Shown one piece after another: positions 1 through 6,606 of a DNA stretch of 64,000 nucleotides (the first letter of the stretch is position 1; each line of letters opens with the position of its first letter). The stretch lies in the NCBI RefSeq assembly GCF_022747945.1, contig NZ_JALDST010000001.1:1178001-1242000 (forward strand), read 5' to 3'. Both the position numbers and the translations under genes were made by a program. The notes under the pieces are model-generated. The model saw only the letters and a list, made by a program, of their open reading frames with translations. It searched no databases and had not been told where the DNA came from. This DNA is from Micromonospora sp. R77 (lineage in GTDB: Bacteria > Actinomycetota > Actinomycetes > Mycobacteriales > Micromonosporaceae).

Positions 1-123
1 CAACTGCCACTCGTCGCCCAGCTCGCGCAGCCACCGATGGCGGTAACCGAAACCGGTCATGCCGTCCTGCTCGACCAGCAACCCCTGGGCTCGCGCCACC
101 ACCACCGTGCCCCAGTAACTCAC
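1..123 (-). CDS. Hypothetical protein, N-terminal part (runs off left edge)
   Basis: The minus strand carries an open frame from a GTG at 123 to the window edge, 41 codons, beginning M-S-Y-W-G-T-V-V-V-A-R-A and continuing with a W/R/H-rich segment. Codon third positions are strongly G/C. The opening resembles small hypothetical proteins I recall from Micromonospora, but I cannot name a domain. No clear ribosome binding site is visible before the GTG, so the start is tentative. The 3' end lies outside the window. Confidence 0.6.
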   Translation of the reverse strand, partial: MSYWGTVVVARAQGLLVEQDGMTGFGYRHRWLRELGDEWQL

Positions 124-164
124 CCGCGCAGCCTAGGCCGATCACCACTCTCCGGCCTACGCGT

Positions 165-521
165 TTGTCGAAAGAAGGATCGAATGCGTCCGCCAAAAAG
201 CTTCGGCTGCCCCTGGCCGCCATCGCTGGCGTTCCCCTCGTCCTGGCGGTCGGGGGCTCGCCAGCACAAGCACATATTGCTATCACCTTCCACGGATCCG
301 ACTACGCCACCGCATCCTCCGACCACACCTATGTGACGGTTCACGACAAAGAGGCCGACAGTAACGGTGGATACGTGTTCGACGGGACCACCCGCCAGAT
401 TGGCGATCCGAATGGAAGCGCCTCAGGCGGTGGAAGTGGCGCCTTCAGTGCCGGTGTGGACTGGTTCCACGTATGCGAGAGAAACGTAGGATGCAGCGGA
501 GCGGTCTACGCCTGGGCATGA
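165..521 (+). CDS. Small secreted protein, probable frameshift at the start
   Basis: The product has a clear signal peptide (basic KKLRLP, hydrophobic core, cleavage after SPAQA) and a mature part of about 83 residues with two cysteines near the C-terminus (HVCERNVGC) and many Ser/Gly/Asp. The only in-frame start is a TTG at 165 without a ribosome binding site. A well-placed GAAGGA precedes an ATG at 184 in another frame. One extra A in the A-run at 195-199 would join that ATG to the signal peptide as MRPPKKLRLPL, 112 residues in all. The true start is therefore probably 184 with a homopolymer error. Function is unknown; the next gene encodes a similar small secreted protein. Confidence 0.65.
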   Translation: MSKEGSNASAKKLRLPLAAIAGVPLVLAVGGSPAQAHIAITFHGSDYATASSDHTYVTVHDKEADSNGGYVFDGTTRQIGDPNGSASGGGSGAFSAGVDWFHVCERNVGCSGAVYAWA

Positions 522-523
522 AG

Positions 524-825
524 ATCACCCCGATGCAGGATTGCCGGCGGCCCGCAATTCAGATAGAGCCGAGGCAGAACTGCCGGCAACCAGGTGGGCA
601 GATCTCTCCGCCCTCGACCAGGCCGTGACGGGCATGCAGTGCACCTATCACCGCAGGCCCGCCCACCGGCAATGCCGGCCCGGGCGGTCGCGGTGACTTC
701 GGGTGCAGGAGCCGGCCAGGCCCGCTTTGGCTGATTCCGGCCTCGCCGCCGATTCTTCTTGAGGTGGCCACCATGGGGGGTTTCCGTGCCGAATCCGGCC
801 TTTTCGGTGATCCCGAGTTGGAGCG
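524..825. other. Intergenic region without a supported gene
   Basis: About 300 bases lie between the two small secreted-protein genes. Open frames on the minus strand here lack ribosome binding sites, recognisable domains and normal codon bias. I see no terminator hairpin after the first gene. The region ends at the strong promoter of the second gene. Confidence 0.5.
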
Positions 826-854
826 TTGACCCAGAGCATTGGCCTGGGTAATAT
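826..854 (+). promoter_or_regulatory. Sigma-70-type promoter of the second secreted-protein gene
   Basis: A -35 hexamer TTGACC (826-831) is followed by a 17-base spacer and a -10 hexamer TAATAT (849-854). This is nearly consensus and unusually AT-rich for this genome. Transcription should begin near 861, leaving a leader of about 50 bases before the ATG at 910. It is the strongest vegetative-type promoter I see in the window. Confidence 0.7.
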
Positions 855-873
855 CCATGCATCTGAACGCGTC

Positions 874-892
874 ACATTGCGTGACGCAATGT
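874..892. promoter_or_regulatory. Perfect 19-bp palindrome, probable operator
   Basis: ACATTGCGTGACGCAATGT has perfect 9-base arms around one central base. It lies about 13-31 bases downstream of the predicted transcription start and before the ribosome binding site. That is where a repressor would block transcription. The regulator is not identifiable from the window. Confidence 0.6.
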
Positions 893-909
893 CGTAAGAC
901 GGGGGAACG

Positions 910-1278
910 ATGAAGACAACGCTCAGCCGCGCGGCAAAAGCCTCCGCGCTCTCCGCCGCCCTGGTGCTCACCGGAATCGCCATTCCGGGCGTCGCCTACG
1001 CGGACACGACCAAGTGCTCGTACATCGGCTACGACCGGGCGTGCGCCACCAACTACACCAGTGGCTCCACCAAGTCAGTGCTCGAAATTTGCGACAACAC
1101 GAATGACGGTAAGAGTGTCCAGGCCGCATACCTGATGGAAGGCAGCGGCACGTCGACCAACACTATCGACCCTTATGGCGGGGGCTGCACGGTGCTCAGG
1201 AACTCCTCCTGGCGCGTCCACTGGTTCAAGATCCGGAAGACCTACGACACCTGGCAGCCGACCGTCAACATGTACTAG
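910..1278 (+). CDS. Small secreted protein
   Basis: The 122-residue product has a canonical signal peptide (MKTTLSRAAKASALSAAL, hydrophobic core, cleavage after GVAYA) and a mature domain of about 91 residues with four cysteines, which suggests two disulphides. GGGGGAA supplies the ribosome binding site. No catalytic motif is recognisable, and small secreted proteins of this kind in actinomycetes are mostly uncharacterised. It is monocistronic, with a strong promoter and palindrome upstream and a perfect terminator downstream, so it is probably strongly expressed under specific control. The C-terminal W-F-K motif faintly echoes W-F-H in the preceding secreted protein. Confidence 0.8.
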   Translation: MKTTLSRAAKASALSAALVLTGIAIPGVAYADTTKCSYIGYDRACATNYTSGSTKSVLEICDNTNDGKSVQAAYLMEGSGTSTNTIDPYGGGCTVLRNSSWRVHWFKIRKTYDTWQPTVNMY

Positions 1279-1300
1279 CAGGCACGCGTTCCATTGGTGG

Positions 1301-1340
1301 AAAGGACCCAGCCCGGCACGATTCTCGGGCTGGGTCCTTT
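1301..1340 (+). terminator. Intrinsic terminator of the secreted-protein gene
   Basis: A perfect 15-bp stem (AAAGGACCCAGCCCG and its complement) encloses a 10-base loop, starting 22 bases after the stop codon. The right arm ends in TTT. Confidence 0.8.
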
Positions 1341-1496
1341 CGCATCGGCGGCCCCGACTCCCCGCCGGCCGCGCCCGCCGCCGGGCATCAGGGGCGAGGG
1401 CCGCGGAGCGACAGCGGCAGCAACCGGCACGCGCCCGAGCGGCGGTGACCGTCGGGCGTACCCACAGGTGGTGCCCGAGCCGAGGCTGATGGTACG

Positions 1497-1571
1497 TGGT
1501 GGGCGCGGCAGGTTTCGAACCTGCGACCCCCCGCTTGTAAGGCGGGTGCTCTCCCACTGAGCTACGCGCCC
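1497..1571 (-). tRNA. tRNA-Val (anticodon UAC)
   Basis: Read on the minus strand, the sequence starts GGGCGCG and ends CGCGCCC-A-CCA, forming a 7-bp acceptor stem with an encoded CCA. The anticodon stem CCCGC/GCGGG encloses the loop CTTACAA, giving anticodon TAC, which reads GUA valine codons. The T-arm contains GGTTCGAAACC. The 5' end is at 1571. No integrase or attachment-site duplication is seen nearby. Confidence 0.95.
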
Positions 1572-1654
1572 GGAACGCCCGTCGTGGCGGGCCGGAGACC
1601 GGCAAGCTTACCTGCCGGCCGCCGACCCGGTGCAACGGCGTGCCTGGGGTGGGA

Positions 1655-2122
1655 TCAGGCGGCGACGGCCTCCGCGAGGGCCTTGCGCCAGCCCTGCTGG
1701 TCCCGCGCCTCGCCGGGCATGTTCATCTCGGCGAACCGGACCACGCCGGCCTTGTCGATCACGAAGGTGCCCCGGTTGGCGATGCCCGCGACGTCGTTGA
1801 ACACGCCGTACGCCTGGGCCACCGCGCCGTGCGGCCAGAAGTCCGCCAGCAGCGGGAACTGGTAGCCCTCCCGGTCCGCCCAGATCTTGTGGGCGTAGAC
1901 CGAGTCGACGCTGACGGTCAGCACCTGGACGTCGTCGTTGACGTACTCGTTGAGGTTGTCCCGCACCTCGCAGAGCTCACCCTGGCAGATGCCGGTGAAG
2001 GCGAGGGGGTAGAAGACCAGCAGCACGGTGCGGCTGCCCCGGAAGTCCGAGAGCCGGACCTCCTGGTTGTTCTGGTCCTTGAGCACGAAGTCCGGCGCCT
2101 CGGCGCCAACCTCGACGGGCAT
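1655..2122 (-). CDS. ahpE: AhpE-type peroxiredoxin
   Basis: The 155-residue thioredoxin-fold peroxidase reduces hydroperoxides in the cytoplasm. It closely matches M. tuberculosis AhpE along its length, with the active-site segment FYPLAFTGICQGE and the downstream blocks PLLADFWPHGAV and GIANRGTF. The peroxidatic cysteine is Cys46. Unlike the mycobacterial one-cysteine enzyme as I recall it, this protein has a second cysteine at residue 51, a CX4C spacing like that of BCP/PrxQ enzymes. I chose the start MPVEVGAEAPDF because it matches the family length; an upstream in-frame ATG would add 24 unconserved residues. The DUF3052 gene lies just upstream on the same strand, the same order as Rv2238c-Rv2239c. 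Confidence 0.92.
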   Translation of the reverse strand: MPVEVGAEAPDFVLKDQNNQEVRLSDFRGSRTVLLVFYPLAFTGICQGELCEVRDNLNEYVNDDVQVLTVSVDSVYAHKIWADREGYQFPLLADFWPHGAVAQAYGVFNDVAGIANRGTFVIDKAGVVRFAEMNMPGEARDQQGWRKALAEAVAA

Positions 2123-2171
2123 GCGAGCTCCTCGAATCGGGTCGGTGGAGATGATCAGCCTGCCACAACCG

Positions 2172-2609
2172 CTACTTCTTCGCCTTGGACCCACGGCGCA
2201 GCACCAGGCGGGCGCCGCTCCAGTCCACGCCGGCGTTGACCGTGGAGGTCTGCTGGAGGCCGGCGGTCTGCGCGCTCTCCGCGACCTCGCTCGGCTCGAC
2301 GTGGCCGTCCCGGCCGGCCTTGGGGGTCAGGAGCCACACCACGCCGTTGTCGGCCAGCGGGCCGAGGGCGTCGACGAGGAGCTCGAAGAGGTCACCGTCG
2401 CCCTCGCGGTACCAGACCAGCACCGAGTCGACCACCTCGTCGGTGTCCTCGTCGACCAGTTCTCCACAGCGGTCGGTCAGGGCGTCCCGGAGATCCTGGT
2501 CGACGTCCTCGTCGTACCCCATCTCCATGACGACCATCCCCGGTTCGATCCCGAACCGGTCCGCCAGGCTGCGTACCCCGTCGGCGGCCTGACCAGCGGT
2601 CGCGCTCAC
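2172..2609 (-). CDS. DUF3052 family protein
   Basis: The 145-residue soluble, acidic protein matches the actinobacterial DUF3052 family (M. tuberculosis Rv2239c). It has a central segment with VVMEMGYDEDVDQD and a C-terminal part ending VDWSGARLVLRRGSKAKK. The GTG start is chosen because AGGAGG stands about 10 bases upstream; an ATG six codons earlier overlaps that site. It lies 49 bases upstream of ahpE on the same strand and is probably cotranscribed. No biochemical function is established for the family that I can cite. Confidence 0.88.
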   Translation of the reverse strand: MSATAGQAADGVRSLADRFGIEPGMVVMEMGYDEDVDQDLRDALTDRCGELVDEDTDEVVDSVLVWYREGDGDLFELLVDALGPLADNGVVWLLTPKAGRDGHVEPSEVAESAQTAGLQQTSTVNAGVDWSGARLVLRRGSKAKK

Positions 2610-2721
2610 TGTCGCGTGCCTCCTCATCTCATCCCTGCTCGCGGCGTCTCAGCGACGCCGTCGGGCCAAGTCCACACAGTTGTGGCTCCCCGCGCAAGTG
2701 GCGCACCGGGTGGAACGGAAT

Positions 2722-5406
2722 TTACCGTGCCAGGAGCGTACGGGCACCCTGGGTGATTGCTTCCTCGGAGACCAGCACCTGACCGGCCGCCGGACCCAAT
2801 GGTACAAACGAGTCGATTGCGGCCACCCGGCGCGCCGCCCCCACGTAGCCGGCGTCGACCAGCGCCGCGAGCACTCCCTCACCCACCCCGCCGGACCTGC
2901 GCGTCTCGTCCACGACCAGCACCCGGCCGGTCGCCGACGCCTCCCGGATGATGTCCGCCACCGGCAGCGGGGCCAGCCAGCGCAGGTCCACCACCCGGGT
3001 CCCGACGCCCTCGTCGGCGAGGGTGGCCGCCGCCCGCAGCGACATCCGCAGCCCGTTACCGAAGGTGATGATGGTGACGTCCTCGGCGGAGCCGACCCCG
3101 TACACCCGGGCCCGACCGATCGGGACGTGGCCGGCCGCCCAGGCGCCGGGCTCCGCGTACTCCGCCAGCCACTCGCCGTCGCCCTCGGTGTACAGGTCGC
3201 GGGTGTGGTAGAGCGCGATCGGCTCCAGGAAGACGCAGACGCTGCCGTCCACCGCCGCGGCGGCCAGGCAGGTCCGCAGCATGGGCGCGGCGTCGTCCGG
3301 CCGCGCCGGCACCGCGATCACCAGCCCCGGCACATCCCGGAGTACGGCGACCGAGTTGTCGTTGTGGAAGTGCCCGCCGAACCCCTCCTGGTAGGCCAGC
3401 CCCGCCACTCGCACCACCATCGGGTTGCGGAACGCCCCCGAGGAGAAGAACTGCATGGTGGCCGCCTCGCCGCGCAGCTGGTCCTCGGCGTTGTGCAGGT
3501 ACGCCAGGTACTGGATCTCCGGCACCGGCAGCATCCCGGCCGTGCCGGCGCCGAGGCCCAGCCCGAGGATCGACGTCTCGTCCAGCAGGGTGTCGAAGAC
3601 CCGGGCCGGACCGAACCGGTCCCGCAGCCCCTTCGTCACCCCGTACACCCCGCCCTTCGCGGCGACGTCCTCACCGAAGACCACCAGGTGCGGATGGTCG
3701 AGCATCCCGTCGGCGAGCGCCGCGTTGACGCTCTGCGCCAGGGTGAGCGGGCCGGCCAGCTCCGGCGGCTTGCCGCCGAACAGCTCGACCCGCGCGGCGG
3801 AGTCCGGCCCGGCCGCCCGGGCCGCCGCGTCGGCCACCGCCCGGGCGATCCGGGCGGGGCGGCGCGGGGCGAGCGCCGCCACCACTTCGGCCGGCGAAGC
3901 GAGCTTCGGCTCGTCGAGCACCTCTTCGGCGATTCGGCGGACCTGCCAGCCGCGCTCGGCGTACCGGGCGAGCAGTTCCTCGCCGGTGGCGACGCCGCCG
4001 GCGACCAGCAGCCGCGCGGTGGCCAGCAGCGGGTCCCGCTCCGCGTCTGCGGCGAGTTCGGCCGTGCTCCGGTACGCGGTCTCCGCGTCCGCGCCGGCGT
4101 GGCCCATCAGCCGCACGGTGGTCAGGTGCAGCACGGCGGGCCGCCGGTGCCGGCGCACCCACTCGGCCGCCTCCCCCGCCACCCGGTACGTCTCCACCGG
4201 GTCGCCGCCGTCGGCGGCGAAGTAGCGGATCCCCGGCCTGGACCGCAGGGTCGCCGCCACCCAGCCCTGCGGCGACCGGACGCTGATGCCGAGGCCGTTG
4301 TCCTCGCAGACGAACAGCACGGGGATACGCAGGCCGGTGTGGTCGTACCAGCCGGCGGTGTTGAACGCGGCGGTGGCACCGGCGTGGTTGACCGATGCGT
4401 CACCGAAGGAGCAGACCACGATCGCGTCCGGCGGCCAGGGTCCGTCGACGGGCCGGTCGCCACCGCCGATCCGTACCGGTGGGCCGGTCCGCCGCCCGCC
4501 GCGGCGCAGCCGTTCCAGGGCCAGCCCCAGACCGACCGCCCGGGGCAGGTGCGAGGCGATGGTGGAGGTGGTCGGGATGACGGCCAGGTCGGCCCGGCCG
4601 AACACCTTGTGCCGGCCACCGGCGATCGGCTCCCGCGCCGAGGCGACCATCCCGCGCAGCACGTCCCGCGCCGCCTCCGTGTACGCGTCCTCGACATCCC
4701 GGTTCGCGTCACCACCGTCGACGTCGCGGTCCGCGTCCCCGTCGGGTCGGCCCGGTTCCCGGCCGGTCCGGTGGGGCCCCTCGGCTGTCGGTGCCGCCAC
4801 CGGCACCCCGACCACGGCCTCACCGGCGGCGTCCACGGCCACGCCGGCACCGACCGGCACGCTCGGGGCGGCGACGGCGGCCGGCACCCGCAGCGGCTCC
4901 CGGGCGGGAGTGTCGTCGGCCTCCACCGGTACGCCCAGCGCCTCCCGGACGGATTCACCCGCTTCCGTTGACCGGTGCTCAGCGGCATCCGGCGGGACGG
5001 CGACGTCGGCTTCGTCCGTACCCTCGTCGTCCTCGCCGGCCGACGCGGCGGGGAAGGTCCCGGCGGCCTGGGCGGCGCGGAGGCAGTAGAAGGCCCCGGA
5101 GCGGTAGTGCAGCAGGGCCGGATCGGTCGGCCGCAGGGCGGCGGCGACCGCGCCGTTCCCCTCGTGACCGGCGGAGCCGATGGTGTAGAAGCCCTCGCCG
5201 AAGCTGCGCAGCCAGCGCCCGGCGAGGTCCAGCTGTCGGCTGGTGACCTGCGCGTCGAAGAGGGCCAGGGCCTGCGCGCCGGTCAGTCCGGTGCCGGTGC
5301 GCAGCGGCGCGGCCGGGTCACGCCGCTCGGCCGGGCCGGCGAGCGCGGCCAGCGCCTCCCGGAGCCGGTCGTCGAGATCCTGCGGGGTGGTCACGTCGGA
5401 CAGCAT
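2722..5406 (-). CDS. Fused E1 alpha/beta thiamine-diphosphate 2-oxoacid dehydrogenase
   Basis: One 894-residue chain carries both subunits of a branched-chain/pyruvate-type E1. The alpha half includes IGSAGHEGN near residue 77, SGAFYCLRAAQ, STIASHLPRAVG and the diphosphate-binding region FGDASVNHAG followed by FVCEDNGLGISV. The beta half has VVFGEDVAAKGGVYG, DETSILGLGLGAG and a transketolase C-terminal domain. It would decarboxylate a 2-oxoacid and transfer the acyl group to an E2 lipoyl domain not encoded here. The oddity is an insertion of about 130 residues (115-245), rich in Asp, Ala, Val and Pro, inside the alpha domain where homologues have a short loop. The start is uncertain: no strong ribosome binding site precedes the ATG, and a GTG four codons later is possible. 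Substrate specificity cannot be read from sequence. Confidence 0.85.
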   Translation of the reverse strand: MLSDVTTPQDLDDRLREALAALAGPAERRDPAAPLRTGTGLTGAQALALFDAQVTSRQLDLAGRWLRSFGEGFYTIGSAGHEGNGAVAAALRPTDPALLHYRSGAFYCLRAAQAAGTFPAASAGEDDEGTDEADVAVPPDAAEHRSTEAGESVREALGVPVEADDTPAREPLRVPAAVAAPSVPVGAGVAVDAAGEAVVGVPVAAPTAEGPHRTGREPGRPDGDADRDVDGGDANRDVEDAYTEAARDVLRGMVASAREPIAGGRHKVFGRADLAVIPTTSTIASHLPRAVGLGLALERLRRGGRRTGPPVRIGGGDRPVDGPWPPDAIVVCSFGDASVNHAGATAAFNTAGWYDHTGLRIPVLFVCEDNGLGISVRSPQGWVAATLRSRPGIRYFAADGGDPVETYRVAGEAAEWVRRHRRPAVLHLTTVRLMGHAGADAETAYRSTAELAADAERDPLLATARLLVAGGVATGEELLARYAERGWQVRRIAEEVLDEPKLASPAEVVAALAPRRPARIARAVADAAARAAGPDSAARVELFGGKPPELAGPLTLAQSVNAALADGMLDHPHLVVFGEDVAAKGGVYGVTKGLRDRFGPARVFDTLLDETSILGLGLGAGTAGMLPVPEIQYLAYLHNAEDQLRGEAATMQFFSSGAFRNPMVVRVAGLAYQEGFGGHFHNDNSVAVLRDVPGLVIAVPARPDDAAPMLRTCLAAAAVDGSVCVFLEPIALYHTRDLYTEGDGEWLAEYAEPGAWAAGHVPIGRARVYGVGSAEDVTIITFGNGLRMSLRAAATLADEGVGTRVVDLRWLAPLPVADIIREASATGRVLVVDETRRSGGVGEGVLAALVDAGYVGAARRVAAIDSFVPLGPAAGQVLVSEEAITQGARTLLAR

Positions 5407-5457
5407 TACCGACGGAGGGGCACCTCGCCCAGTCGGACACGTTTCGTCCGCGCCGGC

Positions 5458-5946
5458 TCAGTCCGCGTCGCACCGCTCCGGGCAGCCGCCGTCGGACACC
5501 TTCCAGACCAGGTCACGCAGGGTGGCCAGGTCGGCGGTGCTGAGTCCGTCGAGGAGTCGGGAGTCGGACATCACCCGGTGCACCCGGTCGCGGGTCCGCC
5601 GGCCGGCGTCGGTGACCAGCAGCGTCTTCTGCCGCCGGTCGGTGGGGTCGACCCGCCGTTCCACCAGACCGGCCTGCTCCAGCTTGTCCACCAGGGCGGT
5701 CACGTTGGAGCGGTCGCAGTGCAGCTGCTCGGCCAGGTCGCGGGCGGGCAGCGGGCGGTCCGGGTCCAGCTCGTGCAGGGCCCGGGCGGTCGCCGGAGTG
5801 AGCCCCAGACCGGCGATCTCGACGTCCTGGTGGTGCCGGATGGCGGCGGCGACGTGCAGGATCCGGCGCACGGCGTCCCCGGCCACATCGGAGCGGTCGT
5901 CCGCCCCGGCAGCCTCGGTGGGGACGGACCGCGCCATGACCCCCAT
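5458..5946 (-). CDS. MarR-family transcriptional regulator
   Basis: The protein of about 162 residues has the MarR winged helix-turn-helix arrangement: an N-terminal dimerisation helix, then LPARDLAEQLHCDRSNVTAL as helix-turn-helix, then VERRVDPTDRRQKTL as the basic wing with the family's DxRDxR-like pattern. The C-terminus ends with a Cys pair (CPERC) that could sense oxidants or metal, which is inference. The gene is about 50 bases upstream of the fused E1 on the same strand and may regulate it or itself. Two ATGs three codons apart (5946 and 5937) compete as starts. Confidence 0.85.
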   Translation of the reverse strand: MGVMARSVPTEAAGADDRSDVAGDAVRRILHVAAAIRHHQDVEIAGLGLTPATARALHELDPDRPLPARDLAEQLHCDRSNVTALVDKLEQAGLVERRVDPTDRRQKTLLVTDAGRRTRDRVHRVMSDSRLLDGLSTADLATLRDLVWKVSDGGCPERCDAD

Positions 5947-6037
5947 CGTACGTCCCGTCGACGGGGCGACTGTCCGGCGAACGGCGACGACCGGGGCCCG
6001 GCTGCCACCTGGTGTCACCGGGGTCGGGAGGGGTCGG

Positions 6038-6442
6038 TCAGGCGGGGAGGAAGGAGAAGCGGACCTTGCGGGTCGGGTTGTCGCCGTTGGTGTCGACCAG
6101 GCAGATCGACTGCCAGGTGCCGAGGGCGAGGCGCCCGTCGAGCACCGGCAGGGTCGCGTACGGCGGGACGAAGGCGGGCAGCACGTGGTCGCGGCCGTGC
6201 CCCGGCGACCCGTGCCGGTGCCGCCAGCGGTCGTCGGTGGGCAGCAGGTCGTCCAGGGCGCGCAGCAGGTCGTCGTCGGAGCCCGCGCCGGTCTCGATGA
6301 TCGCCAGCCCGGCGGTGGCGTGCGGTACGAAGACGTGCAGCAGCCCGTCGCCCTGCCCGGAGACGAACCGTTCGGCCTCGGCGGTGATGTCCCGGACGGT
6401 CGGCCGGGACCCGGTCTGGACGGTGATCACCTCACTGCGCAT
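6038..6442 (-). CDS. YjbQ family (UPF0047) protein
   Basis: The product of about 134 residues is a single YjbQ domain. Visible signatures are HVFVPHATAGLAIIE, the GHGRDHVLPAFVPP block with conserved histidines, and RLALGTWQSICLVD. Members have been reported with weak thiamin-phosphate synthase-like activity, but the cellular role is unsettled. I chose the ATG at 6442 because GGGAG lies about 10 bases upstream; another ATG three codons earlier is too close to it. The gene is divergent from aceE across a 160-base spacer. Confidence 0.88.
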   Translation of the reverse strand: MRSEVITVQTGSRPTVRDITAEAERFVSGQGDGLLHVFVPHATAGLAIIETGAGSDDDLLRALDDLLPTDDRWRHRHGSPGHGRDHVLPAFVPPYATLPVLDGRLALGTWQSICLVDTNGDNPTRKVRFSFLPA

Positions 6443-6606
6443 GCGGCCCATTCTCCCGTAGCGGGCCGGGCGCCGCCGACGGACAAAGTTACTGGTGGGT
6501 ACCTGTGTTGAGCGTCGCGTCTGGGGGAGCCAGAGGTGACGACTGGCGCCACGAGGGGGCAGGATGGCGCTAGAGACCTATCCCACACACAACCGAGGGA
6601 ACGCCT

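Noticed and set aside
506..983. Overlapping minus-strand open frames between the two secreted-protein genes
   Set aside because: They have no ribosome binding sites, no family similarity, and they run across a near-consensus promoter.
1294..1560. Short open frame over the terminator and tRNA-Val
   Set aside because: It overlaps an intrinsic terminator and a structural RNA gene.
1497..1571. tRNA-Val as a possible integration site
   Set aside because: There is no integrase, no duplicated tRNA end and no change in composition next to it.
2680..4971. 763-residue open frame antisense to the fused E1 gene
   Set aside because: It is the complementary-strand shadow of a conserved enzyme gene, as expected at this GC content. 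It has no domain and no start signal.
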